Part shown: positions 43,677 to 55,455 of the stretch, in pieces
Layout: each line of letters starts with the position of its first letter
Position numbering within the stretch: position 1 is the first letter of the stretch
Assembly (NCBI RefSeq): GCF_904849725.1
Contig: NC_058524.1
Location: forward strand, 509,314,263 to 509,378,262
DNA length: 64,000 nucleotides
Direction: 5' to 3'
Source of the DNA: Hordeum vulgare subsp. vulgare
Lineage: Eukaryota; Streptophyta; Magnoliopsida; Poales; Poaceae
Program-made: the position numbers and the translations under genes
The notes under the pieces: generated by a model
The model's database searches: none
Seen by the model: only the letters and a program-made list of their open reading frames with translations
What the model was told of the DNA's origin: nothing

Positions 43677-45285
43677 TGATACGTCTCAAACGTATCTATA
43701 ATTTTTGATGGTTTGATGTTGTTATCTTGTCAACTTTGGATGTTTTATATACCTTTTATATCTTTTTTGCGACTAACTTATTAATTCAGTGCCAAGTGTG
43801 AGTTCCTGTTTCTTCTGTGTTTTTGACTCTTTTCATATCTCATTTTGGAACGGAGTCCAAATGGAATAAAATCCCCAAAATAATTTTTTCCACAACAGAA
43901 GAAGATCGGGGGACTTGAGGGCCAAGGCAGGAGAGCCACAGGGAGCCCACAAACCCTGTAGCCGCCACCACGGGGGCCGACGTCTACCAGGCTTGTGGCC
44001 CCCTTGGGGCTCCCCTACCCTAGCTCTTTCGCCTATATATTCCCTAAAATCCCAGAAAAAATCAGGGCATCCACGAAAACACTTTTCCGCCACCGCAAGC
44101 TTCCGTTTCTGCCAGATCTCATCTGGAGACCTTTCCCGGTGCCTTGCCGGAGGGGACTTTGGAGTTGGAGGGCTTCTACATTAACATCATCGCCTCTCCA
44201 ATGACTTGTGAGTAGTCCACTTCAGACCTACGGGTCTGTAGTTAGTATCTAGATGGCTTCTTCTCTCTCTTATATCTTCAATACAAAGTTCTCCATGATC
44301 TTCATGGAGATCTATCCGATGTAATCCTCTTTAGCAGTGTGTTTGTCGAGATCCGATGAATTGTGGATTTGTGATCAGATTATCTATGAATTATACTTGA
44401 GTCTTTGCTGATTTCTTATATGCATGATTTTATATCCTTGTAAGTCTCTCCGAGTCTTGGGTTTTTTTTGGCCAACTAGATATATGATTCTTGCAATGGG
44501 AGAAGCGCTTGGTTTTGGGTTCATACCGTGCGGTGACCTTTCCTAGTGACAGAAGGGGCAGCAAGGCACGCATCGTGTTGTTGCCATCAAGGGTAACAAG
44601 ATGGGCTTTCATCATAGATTTGAGATTGTTCATCTACATCATGTCATCTTGCTTAAGGCTCTACTCTGTTCTTTTGGACTTAATACACTAGATGCATGCT
44701 GGATAGTGGTCGACGTGTGGAGTAATAGTAGTAGATGCAGAAAGTATCAGTCTACTTGTTTTGGACGTGATGCCTATAGATATAATCATTGCCATAGATG
44801 ACGTCACGACTTTGCGCGGTTCTATCAATTGCTCGACAGTAATTTGTTCACCCGCCGTCTACTTGCTTTCATGAGAGAAGCCACTAGTGAACACTACGGC
44901 CCTCAGGTCTATTCACAACTATCGTCTCCACTTTCACTTTTACTTTGCTTTGTTTTTCTTTTTGCTTTCAGTTCTCACTTCGCAAACAATCTATAAGGGA
45001 TTTACAACCCCTTCATAGCGTTGGGTGCAAGCTCTTTGTGTTTGTGCAGGTGCTTGTGACTTGACGCGATCCTCCCACTGGATCGATACCTTGGTTCTTA
45101 AACTGAGGGAAATACTTACCGCCGCTGTGCTACGTCACCCTTTCCTCTTCAAGGGAACACCAACACAAGGCTCCAAGGCCACGGGGAAAACCTTTGCATA
45201 TTTGCCAAGGAAGTCCCTATAGGCGTAGCCGTAGCAGCACGATTCATGGCGCCGTTACCAGGGAAGGTCTGTTGTCGCAGTAGCA
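43677..45285 (+). mobile_element. 3' LTR of the nested element
   Basis: Starts TGATACGTCTCAAACG, ends GTCGCAGTAGCA, followed by the target duplication ATGAG. It carries the same internal primer-site-like string (TGGCGCCGTTACCAGGG) as the 5' LTR, so that string is a fixed part of the LTR. Confidence 0.9.
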
Positions 45286-46755
45286 ATGAGTTCTCCGGTA
45301 GCGTGACGGTGTGCCGGTGATGGTGGTGATCTATTCCTGCACGGCTCCGCCCGAGCTCCGCAGAAAACCGATCTAGAGGAAGAACTACGAAGTAGAGGTT
45401 TAGGGTTGCACATGACAAAGTTGTGTCTGAAAAACCCTAAAACCACTAGTATATATAGGAGGAGGGGAGGGGCTAGCCTTGGGGCTCAAGGGAGCACCTA
45501 GGGCGTCTGACTAAGTGGGAGAGGAGGGACTCCAACTCCAATTTGGTTTGGGGAACGAGGAGTCCCTTCCTTCCTTCCCACCTCCCTCTTTTTTTCTCCT
45601 GTGATTTTACCTTAGCCGAAATAGTCCACTTTGCGCCACCCATGGGCTATTAGGTTCTCTCCCGAGAGGGTGGCCCCCTCCCGATAAAAACCCGGAACCC
45701 ATTCGTCACTCCCGGTACACTGCCGGTAATGCCCGAAATATTTTCGTAGGCCAAATGAAACAATCCTATATATGAATCTTCATTTCTGGACCATTTCGGA
45801 AACCCTCGTGACGTCCGTGATCTCATCCGGGACTCTGAACAAACCTTCGTTAACCAACACATATAACTCAACTATACCGAAACATCACCGAACCTTAAGT
45901 GTGCATACCCTGCGGGTTCGAGAACTATGCACACATGACCTGAGACACTCCCCGTCAATATCCAACAGCGGGACCTGGATGTCCATATTGGATCCTACAT
46001 ATTCTACGAAGATCTTATCGGTTGAACCTTTGTGCCAAGGATTCATATAATCCCGTATACCATTCCCTTTGTCCTTCGGTATGTTACTTGCCCGAGATTT
46101 GATCGTCGGTATCACTATACCTATTGCAATCTCGTTAGTGGCAAGTGTGTTTACTCGTTCCATAATACAAGATCCTGTGACTAACACTTTAGTTCACATT
46201 GCTTGCAAGACTTATATGTGATGTTGTATTACCTAGTGGGCCCCGAGATACCTCTCCATCACACGAAGTGACAAATCCCAGTCTTGATCCAAGTTAACTC
46301 AACGGACACCTTCGGAGATACCTGTAGAGCACCTTTATAGTCACCCAGTAACGTTGCGACGTTTGATACACACAAGGTATTCCTTCGGTGTCATTGAGTT
46401 ACATGATCTCATGGTCACAGGAATGAATACTTGACACGCAGAAAACAATAGCAACAAAATGACACGATCACATGCTACGTTTATAATTTGGGTCTTGTCC
46501 ATCACATCATTCTCCCAATGATGTGATCCAGTCATCAAGTGACAACACTTGCATATGGTAAGAAAACTTTGACCATCCTTGATCAACTGGCTAGTCAACT
46601 AGAGGCATACTAGGGACATAGTTTTGTCTATATATCCACACATGCATTTATGTTTTCATTCAATACAATTACAGCATGGACAATAAACGATTATCTTGAA
46701 ACAACAAATATAATAATAACTATTTTATTATTGCCTCTAGGGAATATTTCCAACA

Positions 46756-49363
46756 CGGCTGTCGATCAACCGCAACCAAGAAAAAAGCCAAGACACTTAC
46801 CGGAGAAAGCCTCGTCTACCTCGTGGAAGAGCTTGAGCCCGTTGACCGCCTCTCGCCCCCGCCCTTGTCTTGGCTGCCTCCACCCTACGGAGTTCCTTCC
46901 TGAGCCGAGCCACCTCAACATTGAGGGCCTCTACCTCCTGCCCGCTCGCAGCCGATGCCGTCAATGCATCCTCGTTCACTGCTACCTCCATTTTGAGGGC
47001 CCCGGCGAGCCGCTCTGACTCTGCCGCGTGGGCGGCCTTCAACCGCTTTGTTGCCACCCGCTCGGTCTCAAGATCCTTCCCTAGCCGGTCGCGATCGCCG
47101 GTGACCTCATCACTCTTGCCTTGGACGTCCGCGAGCGCGTGGCGCAGCTTCGCCGCCTCGACCTCGGAGATGGCCCCTCTGCATTGAAAAGCCGGTTAGC
47201 AACCGACACGACAAGATTACAACAAGACAAGAGAAGATTTGCTGATCCTACCTGGAGGCCGGCCTGAATCTCGGGGACTACACCCAGTGGATGCGCTGGC
47301 GCACCCCCACTAGAAGGCAAAGGAACGAAAAAGAAGAAATTTGCGTCTCCTACCTGGACGACCTGCTACACCAGCTAGAAGTTGCTCACCATGGAATGGG
47401 TGAAGGCGGCCATCCGATGATGGTATCGCGCCATGACCTCTACCGTGCTGACTTGCATGACAGCTTGCTCCCTAGTCGTCACGCTCGCCCGAGACGCTCC
47501 TGGGGCATGATTCAACTTCGCCCAGTCCTCCAGCATGGCGGACATCGTCCGGCTAGTCCCCCCGCCGAACACTCGACGTGTCTCGACTTGGCCACACCGA
47601 TGAAATGACCAGGTCCCGATCATCGCCGCCCTGGGCTTAGGCTTGGGCCACCGAGACGGCTCCGTTGCCGAGCTCAACATCCCCTCCTCCTCCACCACCG
47701 TTGGCTCCGTAGCCAGCGGCACCTTCGTCTCCATGGCCGGCTCCTAGCCCTGCTCCGTGCAAGCCGAAGAGGCCTCGAGGGCATGAGCCTTGGGGGTCGC
47801 CGGCGTCGTGGCATCGCTCGCCACCTTGGCCAACCGAAGCTGGAGGACACGCTTCTTCTCGAGCCGCGCCGTCGCGGCATGCTCCACGACCAACTTCGCG
47901 GCCGCCTCACCCGCAGGGCCCGATGGAGCCGGCGGCGGAAGATCAATGGCCTCGATGCCAGGAAAAATGAAAAAAAGCATGAGCTCAAACACCGCGAACC
48001 AGCAAAAGAAAGAAAAGAGCACGAGATCAAATACCAAAAGTCCTTACCCACACACGAGGGGGAGCTGACGCCCGTTGCGCCTCGGCACCCTGTGCACCGA
48101 CGATCGAGTGCGTGGTGGTAGCATCGCCGACTGCGCCTTCTTAATGTCCGGGTCGATAGACGACGCCTCGATCGATCGTATGTCCTTCCACCGTTCCTGC
48201 ATCGTTTGCGGGTGGGGGCGGCTGTCCTCCTATCGGCTCACGCCACAACCGGTAGCTCCTCACTCCTTCCTCGTCGGCGGCGTTGGGACAGCTCCACTGT
48301 GACAAACAACACTTTCATAATATGCACGTGATCATCGTCATCATCCATACAGTCCTTCAAGATCACATCGGGGCGGGACTCACCGGCTGCCCGAGACCCC
48401 CCGGTCGCGGCACCGATCGGTGCCTCCAGCAGCTTCGAGCCCTCGGAGGCATCGGAATCGTCTCCGTGTGTCTTGTAATCGATACAGTCGGAGTTCATGT
48501 GGTCAGCCACCTGATTCTATGGGTTCGGGCCGTCCGGCGTGAGTTGTCGGCTAAAAAGGTAAAAAGGGGCGGTCAGTCACGCGTCAGTCGACATGTCAGA
48601 AAATTAAAGGAAAACTAAAGTGTTGAAACTTACCCTCAACGGGGGAAGTTACGGCATAACGGCTCCTTGCTGAACCACCAGTCCTCCTCGTGGAGCTTGA
48701 AGACGGTGATGGCGTTCACGCACGCGGCTATCTTTATCGGCACTAGGTCGATGATCGACAACCGATATTGGTCCTTCTAGAAGCCCATGTTCCAGATGCG
48801 GTATGGTCGCTCCTACAACAGCAACACCCGGGAGGAGATGAAGGCCTCTAACAGATCCGCAGGCATCATCCCCTCCGTGACCTTGAGCTGCTGCAGCCGG
48901 CTCAGGATCCCGGTGTTTTCATTGCCGTATGGCTCGAGGAGCTAGTTAGACCGGTCGGCGGTGCATCAAGGAACATCGGCACGTTGACCCAGTCGCACCC
49001 ATCCCCGACGCTCCGTACGTAGAAGAACGCCCGCTGCTACTTTTTGAAGGATTCAACCAGCTAAACGCGCGGGGAGAATACATTCCACCGGGATTACACC
49101 ACCAAGCCCCCACAGGGGTACGACACGTTGCCATTCTTCTCGACGTGGAAATGGAAGAAAACGTGGAAGAGAGAAGAGAAATGTCAAAATCTAAAACAAC
49201 ATTCGCACAGCGTGGCGAAGCACGCGAGGTACAAGTTCGATTTCACCTTGAGATGGTAGATCTGGATGCCGTAAAACTCGAGGAACTGTCGTAGGAAGAG
49301 ACTGGCGGGCATACCGAAGCTAAGGTTAAAGTGTGTACCGAACACCACTCATTCACCGGTGCG
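46756..49363 (-). pseudogene. Degenerate retroelement ORF, downstream part, copy B
   Basis: Counterpart of 7290-9904. The coiled-coil exon is at 47057-46797 (MATKRLKAAHAAESERLAGA, NEDALTASAASGQEVEALNV). Farther right the minus strand carries the same transposon-domain blocks around 48650-49330, with stops and small indels. Left end at the copia target CGGCT; right end at the gypsy target duplication GTGCG (49359-49363). Confidence 0.6.
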
Positions 49364-50763
49364 TGATACGTCCATTTTGCATCATGTTTTCATGTTGATA
49401 TTTATCGCTTTTTGGGCTATTATTACACTTCACGGTACAGTACTTATGCCTTTTCTCTCTTATTTTGCAAGGTTTACATGAAGAGGGAGAATGCCGGCAG
49501 CTGGAATTCTGGCCTGAAAAAAGAGCAAGTTTGAGATACTTATTCTGTGCAACTCCAAAAGCTGTGAAAATCAACGAGGATTTATTTTGGAATTTATAAA
49601 AATACTGGGCCGAAAAAGTACCAAAAGGGACGCCAGGAGGAAGCCACAAGCCTGCTAGGCGCGGCCTCCCCCCTAGCCGCACCTAGGGGGCTTGTGGGCT
49701 CCCACTTGGCCCTGTGGCCCCCCTATTTTGCTACAAGAAGGGTTTCATTCCAGAAAAAATCAGGAGGAGGATTTTCGAAGCATTCACCGCCGCCATGAGG
49801 CGGAACTTGAGTAGAACCAATCTAGAGCTCCGGCAGGTCGATCCTGCCGGGGAAACTTCCCTCCCGGAGGGGGAAATTGTCGCCATCGTCATCACCAACA
49901 CTCCTCTCATCGGAGGGTACTCGTCACCATCAACATCTTCATCAGCACCATCTCATCTCCAAAACCTAGTTCATCTCTTGTAACCAATCTCCGTCTCGCG
50001 ACTCCGATTGATACTTGTAAGGTTGCTAGTAGTGTTAATTACTCTTTGTAGTTGATGCTAGTTGGATTACTTAGTGGAAGATTATATGTTCAGATCTTTG
50101 ATGCTACTCATTACCTCTCTGGTCATGAATATGATTATGCTTTGTGAGTAGTCACTTTTGTTCCTGAGGACATTGGATAAGTCATGCTATAAGCAGTCAT
50201 GTGAATTTGGTATTCGTTCGATATTTTGATGTGTTGTATGTTGTTTCTCCTCTAGTGGTGTTATGTGAACGTCGACAACATAACACTTCACCATTATTTG
50301 GGACTAGAGGAAGGGATTAGGAAGTAGTAAGTAGATGATGGGTTGCTAGAGTGACAGAAGCTTAAACCCTAGTTTACGCGTTGCTTCGTAAGGGGCTGAT
50401 TTGGATCCACTAGTTTCATGCTATGATTAGACTTTGTCTTAATTATTCTTTCGTAGTTGCGAATGCTTGCGAGAGGGGTAAATCATAAGAGGGATGCTTG
50501 TCTAAGTAAGGGCAGTACCCAAGCGCCGGTCCACGCACATATCAAACTATCAAAGTAGCGAACGCGAATCATATGAACATGATGAAAACTTGCTACTTGT
50601 TGCGGATCATCTTGTCACACAACTACTTGTTACAGATAATTTCAGTGCTTGCAGAGAATACCTTGTTGAAAACCACTTTTCAGATCCTTCTGCTCCTCGT
50701 TGGGTTCGACACTCTTACTTATCGAAAGGACTACGATAGATCCCCTACACTTGTGGGTCATCA
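49364..50763 (+). mobile_element. 5' LTR of gypsy B
   Basis: 1400 bp. It lacks the same ~123 bp promoter-containing block as the 5' LTR of copy A (junction GAAAACTTGCTACTTG near 50584-50598). The primer site at 50775-50792 reads TGGCGCCGTTACCGGGGA, one mismatch to tRNA-Asp at a different base from copy A. Confidence 0.9.
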
Positions 50764-50869
50764 AGACTCTTTTTTGGCGCCGTTACCGGGGAGTGAAGCG
50801 CCTTTGGTAAGTGGAATTTGGTAAGGAAACATTTATATAGTGTGCTGAAATTTATAGTCACTTGTTGCT

Positions 50870-51517
50870 ATGTAAACTAATACTTTGAGGGGCTTGTTCG
50901 GGGTATCTTCACCTCGAGCGGAAGCACAAAGAGTTGCTCCTCAACCTGCTGCACCTACTAAAAATACTTGCTATGAATTTCCTTTGGGTATCCTTGAGAA
51001 ACTGTTGGCTAATCCTTTTACAGAAGATGGAACATCACATCCCGACTTGAATCTAATCTATGTAGATGAAGTTTGTGGTTTATTTAAGCTTGCAGGTTTT
51101 CTCGAGGATGAGGTCAAGAAGAAGGTATTTCCCTTATCTTTGAGGGATAAGGCATTGACATGGTATAGGCTATGTGATGATACTGGATCATGGAACTACA
51201 ATCGGTTGAAATTGGAATTTCATCAAAAGTTTTATCCTATGCATCTAGTACATCGTGATCGGAATTATATTTATAATTTTTGGCCTCGTGAGAGAGAAAG
51301 CATCGCTCAAGCTTGGGGGAGGCTTAAATCAATGTTATATTCATGCCCCAACCATGAGCTCTTGAGAGAAATTATCATTCAAAATTTCTATGCTCGGCTT
51401 TCTCATGATGATCGCACCATGCTTGACACTTCTTGTACCGGTTCTTTTATGAAGAGAGATATTGACTTCAAATGGAATTTATTGGAAATAATTAAACGCA
51501 ACTCTGAATATTGGTAG
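50870..51517 (+). pseudogene. Gypsy gag, N-terminal part, copy B
   Basis: The ATG at 50870 is followed at once by TAA (GAA to TAA), then an open frame LRGLFGVSSPRAEAQRVAPQ, NPFTEDGTSHPDLNLIYVDE and FHQKFYPMHLVHRDRNYIYN up to the TAG at 51515-51517 shared with A. The A-specific TGA is absent. The C-terminal gag part is deleted after 51542. Confidence 0.85.
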
Positions 51518-51542
51518 CTTGATGAAGGTAAGGAGTCAGGTA

Positions 51543-52026
51543 AGGACAACCTCATGAAAAAGAGTTGCCTAGTAAGGATGAAAATATTGCGCTAGCTTCT
51601 ATTGTCGTGCCTCCTACTGATCCCTTAGAGCAATACTTGCTTGAGCATGAAAATGATATGCTTATGAATGACAGGGATGAGATAGATAGAGTTGTTTTAG
51701 AACAATATCCTATCCTTAAGAATAACTTGCGTGTTGAACTGCTTGGAGATCCACCCCCACCAAAGGGTGATCATGTGTTCGAGCTTAAACAATTGCCAAA
51801 TACTCTTAAGTATGCTTATCTTGATGAAAAAGACATATATCCTGTTATTATTAGTGCTAGCCTCTCAAAGCATGAAGAAAAGAAGTTACTAAAAACTTTG
51901 AGGAAGCACCGTGCTGCTATAGGATATAATCTTGATGATCTTAAGGGCATTAGTCCCACTCGATGCCAGCACAAGATTAAAACCGATCCTGATTCCAAAC
52001 CAGTTGTTGATCATCAACGGAGATAA
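51543..52026 (+). pseudogene. Gypsy RT lead-in after internal deletion, copy B
   Basis: Begins at the deletion junction (GGTA, then AG, then GACAACCTC). It reads MPSKDENIALASIVVPPTDP, LLGDPPPPKGDHVFELK and HRAAIGYNLDDLKGISPTRC, ending QRR and TAA. No protease motif remains in this copy. Confidence 0.85.
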
Positions 52027-52035
52027 AATCCTAAT

Positions 52036-52860
52036 ATGAAAGAGGTAGTAAGAAAAGAAATATTAAAGCTCGTGGAAGCACGAATTATCTATCTTGTTGC
52101 TCGTAGTGATTGGGTGAGTCCGGTGCATTGCGTCCCTAAGAAGGGAGGTATTACCGTTGTCCCTAATGATATGGATGGATTGATCCTACAAAGGATTATT
52201 ATTGGCTATAGGATGGTGATTGATTTTAGGAAATTGAATAAAGCCACTAGGAAAGATCATTACCATTTGCTTTTTATCGACCAAATTCTAGAAAGACTGT
52301 CTAAACACACACACTTCTGCTTTCTAGATGGTTATTCTGGTTTCTCCCAAATACCAGTTGCACAATCTATTCAGGAGAAAACCACTTTCACCTGCCCTTT
52401 CGGTACCTTTGCTTATAGACGTATGCCTTTTGGCTTATGTAATGCACCTGTTACCTTTCAAAGATGTGTGATGGCTATATTCTCTGAATTTTGTGAAAAG
52501 ATTGTTGAGGTTTTCATGGATGACTTCTCGGTTTACCGGTCTTCTTTTGATGATTGCCTCGGCAACCTTGATTGAGTCTTGCAGAGATGTAAAGACACCA
52601 ACCTTGTCTTGAATTGGGAGAAGTGCCACTTTATGGTTAATGAAGGCGTCGTCTTAGGACATAAAATTTCTGAAAGAGGCATTGAAGTCGATAAAGCTAA
52701 GGTTGATGCAATCGAGAAAATGCCATGTCCCACAGATATCAAAGGTATAAGAAGTTTCCTCTGTCATGCTGGTTTCTATAGAAGATTTATTAAAGACTTC
52801 TCTAAGATTTCTAGGCCTCTTACCAATCTCTTGCAAAAACATATTCCTTTTGTTTTTGAC
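52036..52860 (+). pseudogene. Gypsy reverse transcriptase, copy B
   Basis: Reads MKEVVRKEILKLVEARIIYL, MVIDFRKLNKATRKDHYHLL, FCFLDGYSGFSQIPVAQSIQ (no stop, unlike A) and VFMDDFSVYRSSFDDCLGNL, then a TGA at 52573-52575 in place of Arg CGA, then the thumb [20 protein letters not shown]. One substitution interrupts an otherwise complete RT core. Confidence 0.9.
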
Positions 52861-53478
52861 GATGAATGTGAGGAAGCCTTCGAAATACTTAAGAAGGCCT
52901 TGATAACTGCGCCTATTGTTCAACCACCTGATTGGAACCTACCTTTTGAAATCATGTGTGATGCTAGTGATTATGATGTTGGTGTTGTTCTAGGACAAAG
53001 AGTTGATAAGAAGTTGAATGCTATTCACTATGCTAGTAAAACTCTAGACAGTGCCCAAAGAAACTATGCTACTACTGAAAAGGAATTTTTAGCAGTCGTG
53101 TTTGCATGTGAAAAGTTCAGATATTACATAGTTGATTCCAAAATCACTATTCACACTGATCACATTGCTATTAAGTACCTCATGGAAAAGAAAGACGCTA
53201 AACCTAGACTTATCAGATGGGTTCTCTTGCTACAAGAATTTGATTTGCATGTTGACGACAAAAAGGGTGCTGATAACCCAGTAGCAGATAACTTGTCTAG
53301 GTTGGAGAATGTTCTTGATGACCCACAACCTATTGATGATAGCTTTCCTATTGAGCAATTGAATGTCGCCAATGCTTCACGTAGTGCACCGTGGTATGCT
53401 GATTATGCAAATTATATCGTTGCCAAATATATACCACCTAGTTTCACATACCAGCAAAAGAAAAAAAATCTTCTTTGA
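52861..53478 (+). pseudogene. Gypsy RNase H, copy B
   Basis: Continues the RT thumb frame: [40 protein letters not shown] and [20 protein letters not shown], keeping the Asp residues, then [17 protein letters not shown]. The frame is lost at a run of eight A residues near 53459-53467, just before integrase. Confidence 0.87.
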
Positions 53479-54754
53479 TTTGAGACATTACTTTTGGGAT
53501 GATCCTCACCTTTATAAGGAAGGAGTAGATGGTGTTATTAGACGTTGTGTACCTGAACATGAACAGGGACAGATCCTACAGAAGTGTCACTCCGAGGCTT
53601 ACCGAGGACACCATGCGGGAGATAGAACTGCACACAAGGTATTGCAATCAGGTTTCTATTGGCCCACTCTCTTCAAGGATGCCCGTAAGTTTGTCTTGTC
53701 TTGTGACGAATGTCAAAGAATTTGTAATATCGGTAAACGTCAGGAAATGCCTATGAACTATTTACTTGTCATTGAACCATTTGATGTTTGGGGCTTTGAT
53801 TATATGGGACCTTTTCTAAAATTCAACGGGTATACTCATATCCTAGTTGTTGTTGATTACGTCACTAAGTGGGTAGAAGCTATCCAAACTAGTAGTGCTG
53901 ATCACGACACCTCTATCAGGATGCTTAAAGAAGTTATTTTCCCTAGATATGGAGTCCCTAGATATCTAATGACCGACGGTGGTTCACATTTCATTCATGG
54001 TGCTTTCCGTAAAACGCTTGCTAAGTATGATGTCAGCCATAGAATTGCGTCTCCCTATCATCCTCAGTCGAGTGGTCAAGTAGAGCTAAGCAATAGAGAG
54101 ATTAAACTAATTCTGCAAAAGATTGTTAATAGGTCTAGAAAGAATTGGTCTAAGAAGCTCGATGATGCACTTTGGGCTTATAGAACTGCCTATAAGAATC
54201 TCATGGGCATGTCTCCGTACAAAATGGTTTACGGTAAAGCATGTCATTTACCTCTTGAGCTAGAGCACAAGGCTTATTGGGAAATCAAAGAGCTCAACTT
54301 TGTTTTTAAACTTGCTGGTGAGAAGAGGTTATTTGACATTAGCTCGCTTGATGAATGGAGAACTCACGCATATGAAAATGCCAAGTCGTTCAAAGAAAAG
54401 GTTAAGAGGTGGCATGATAAAAGGATACAAAAGCGTGAGTTCAATGTAGGTGATTATGTCTTGCTATATAATTCTCGTTTAAGATTTTTTGCATGCAAGA
54501 TTCACTCCAAGTGGGAAGGTCCTTACATTGTTGAGGAAGTGTATCATTCTGGTGCAATCAAGATCAACAACACGAAAGGTAATTTTCCGAGAGTCGTAAA
54601 TGGGCAGAGAATCAAGCATTATATCTCACGTACTCCCATAAATGTTGTAAGCAATATTATCAATACCATAACTCCGAAGGAGTACATAAGGGATATTTAT
54701 CAACCTGTTTCAGACTCCGAAAACGAAAAGGTATGTGATTCGGTAAGTAAATAG
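53468..54754 (+). CDS. Gypsy integrase domain, open frame, copy B
   Basis: About 428 codons without a stop. The HHCC zinc finger is in [18 protein letters not shown] and LSCDECQRI. The DDE residues are in [24 protein letters not shown] and [13 protein letters not shown]. The C-terminal region has [19 protein letters not shown] and [18 protein letters not shown], ending KVCDSVSK. All expected catalytic residues are visible. As part of a polyprotein it has no start of its own; the upstream frameshift means it would not be made from the normal RNA. Confidence 0.88.
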   Translation: MFFDLRHYFWDDPHLYKEGVDGVIRRCVPEHEQGQILQKCHSEAYRGHHAGDRTAHKVLQSGFYWPTLFKDARKFVLSCDECQRICNIGKRQEMPMNYLLVIEPFDVWGFDYMGPFLKFNGYTHILVVVDYVTKWVEAIQTSSADHDTSIRMLKEVIFPRYGVPRYLMTDGGSHFIHGAFRKTLAKYDVSHRIASPYHPQSSGQVELSNREIKLILQKIVNRSRKNWSKKLDDALWAYRTAYKNLMGMSPYKMVYGKACHLPLELEHKAYWEIKELNFVFKLAGEKRLFDISSLDEWRTHAYENAKSFKEKVKRWHDKRIQKREFNVGDYVLLYNSRLRFFACKIHSKWEGPYIVEEVYHSGAIKINNTKGNFPRVVNGQRIKHYISRTPINVVSNIINTITPKEYIRDIYQPVSDSENEKVCDSVSK

Positions 54755-55062
54755 ACTCCAAAACTTTTCCAGTAGGAATTTTCCTCCGTTTTGGAATTTT
54801 TGAAAAAATAGAAAATTTTAAAGCAGTCCGGAAAGCGCACAAGAAGGCGACAAGTCTGCCAGGCGCGGGCCACCCCCCTGGCCGCGCCTCGGGGGCTTGT
54901 GGCCACCTCGTGTGCCTCCCAGACTCCATTTTCTTGCGGAGTACTCCTTCTGGTCGGAAAAAAATCATTATATATTCTCCCGAAAGGTCTGACCCTTGTA
55001 TCACACAAATTTTCTAGTGTTTTCGTTTCGAGCCTGTTTTCTGCTACAGATTTAGAGCAAGT

Positions 55063-55281
55063 ATGTCGTCTCAGGAATCTGTCGGGGAGAACAATTTCCC
55101 CCGTGTCTATGAAGAAGTAGGTGCTGATCTGAAAAGAGTGGAAGTCACGGAAGCCAGGGGCAAAACTAAGGAGAAGAATCAGGCGTGGGACGAAGTGCAA
55201 TATGTGTTCAACAAGGAAGAAGTTGAAGAAGTGGATTTCCTTCAACCCTACCTCCACCTATTGTCTCCATCCTTGATTTAA
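55063..55281 (+). CDS. Small accessory ORF of gypsy B, 72 codons
   Basis: MSSQESVGENNFPRVYEEVG, KVEVTEARGKTKEKNQ-like charged middle (seen as VEVTEARGKTKEKNQAWDEV) and NKEEVEEVDFLQPYLHLLSP. It is the same length as in copy A and open. The coiled-coil-like frame downstream (55324-55455, EVVLLEKHIIELQGINQRLM) is also kept. A pyrimidine tract and CAG precede it at about 55036-55049. Function unknown. Confidence 0.5.
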   Translation: MSSQESVGENNFPRVYEEVGADLKRVEVTEARGKTKEKNQAWDEVQYVFNKEEVEEVDFLQPYLHLLSPSLI

Positions 55282-55455
55282 CTCTTGAGGTTTTGTGAAA
55301 CAACTCGTGTTCGCAATACTTATCTCACTCGTGAAGTTGTTTTGCTGGAGAAACATATCATAGAGCTCCAAGGTATAAATCAAAGATTGATGCCCCCCTT
55401 GGAATCAAATGACAAAACAACTCCACCACCATCACCTCCAAAGGAAGACAACTAA

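Larger units (their letters stand above)
38285..45285 (+). mobile_element. Full-length non-autonomous gypsy-type element nested in the copia LTR
   Basis: 7001 bp with LTRs of 1606 and 1609 bp, target duplication ATGAG (38280-38284 and 45286-45290), a tRNA-Asp primer site and a purine tract GCTTGGGGATGCT before the 3' LTR. The 3.8 kb interior has no protease, RT, RNase H or integrase. It has one broken ORF of unknown function and structured repeats. The LTRs differ at roughly two dozen sites in the first 350 bp by eye, so the insertion is old. It is probably mobilised by a related Athila-type element. Confidence 0.92.
28654..46755 (-). mobile_element. BARE/WIS/Angela-type copia element, copy B (3' part lost)
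   Basis: Same element as copy A, with more of RT present. Reading leftwards: 5' LTR 46755-37989 (with a full nested gypsy-type element), PBS, leader, gag, protease, integrase (split by a Helitron), and RT, which is cut off at about 28654. RNase H and the 3' LTR are missing. The right flank CGGCT (46756-46760) matches copy A. Confidence 0.9.
37989..46755 (-). mobile_element. 5' LTR of copia element B, split by a full-length element
   Basis: The LTR ends are at 37989 and 46755, with TATATATA on the minus strand near 45449-45460. The interruption, 38285-45285, is the complete version of the element that is a solo LTR in unit A. Confidence 0.9.
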
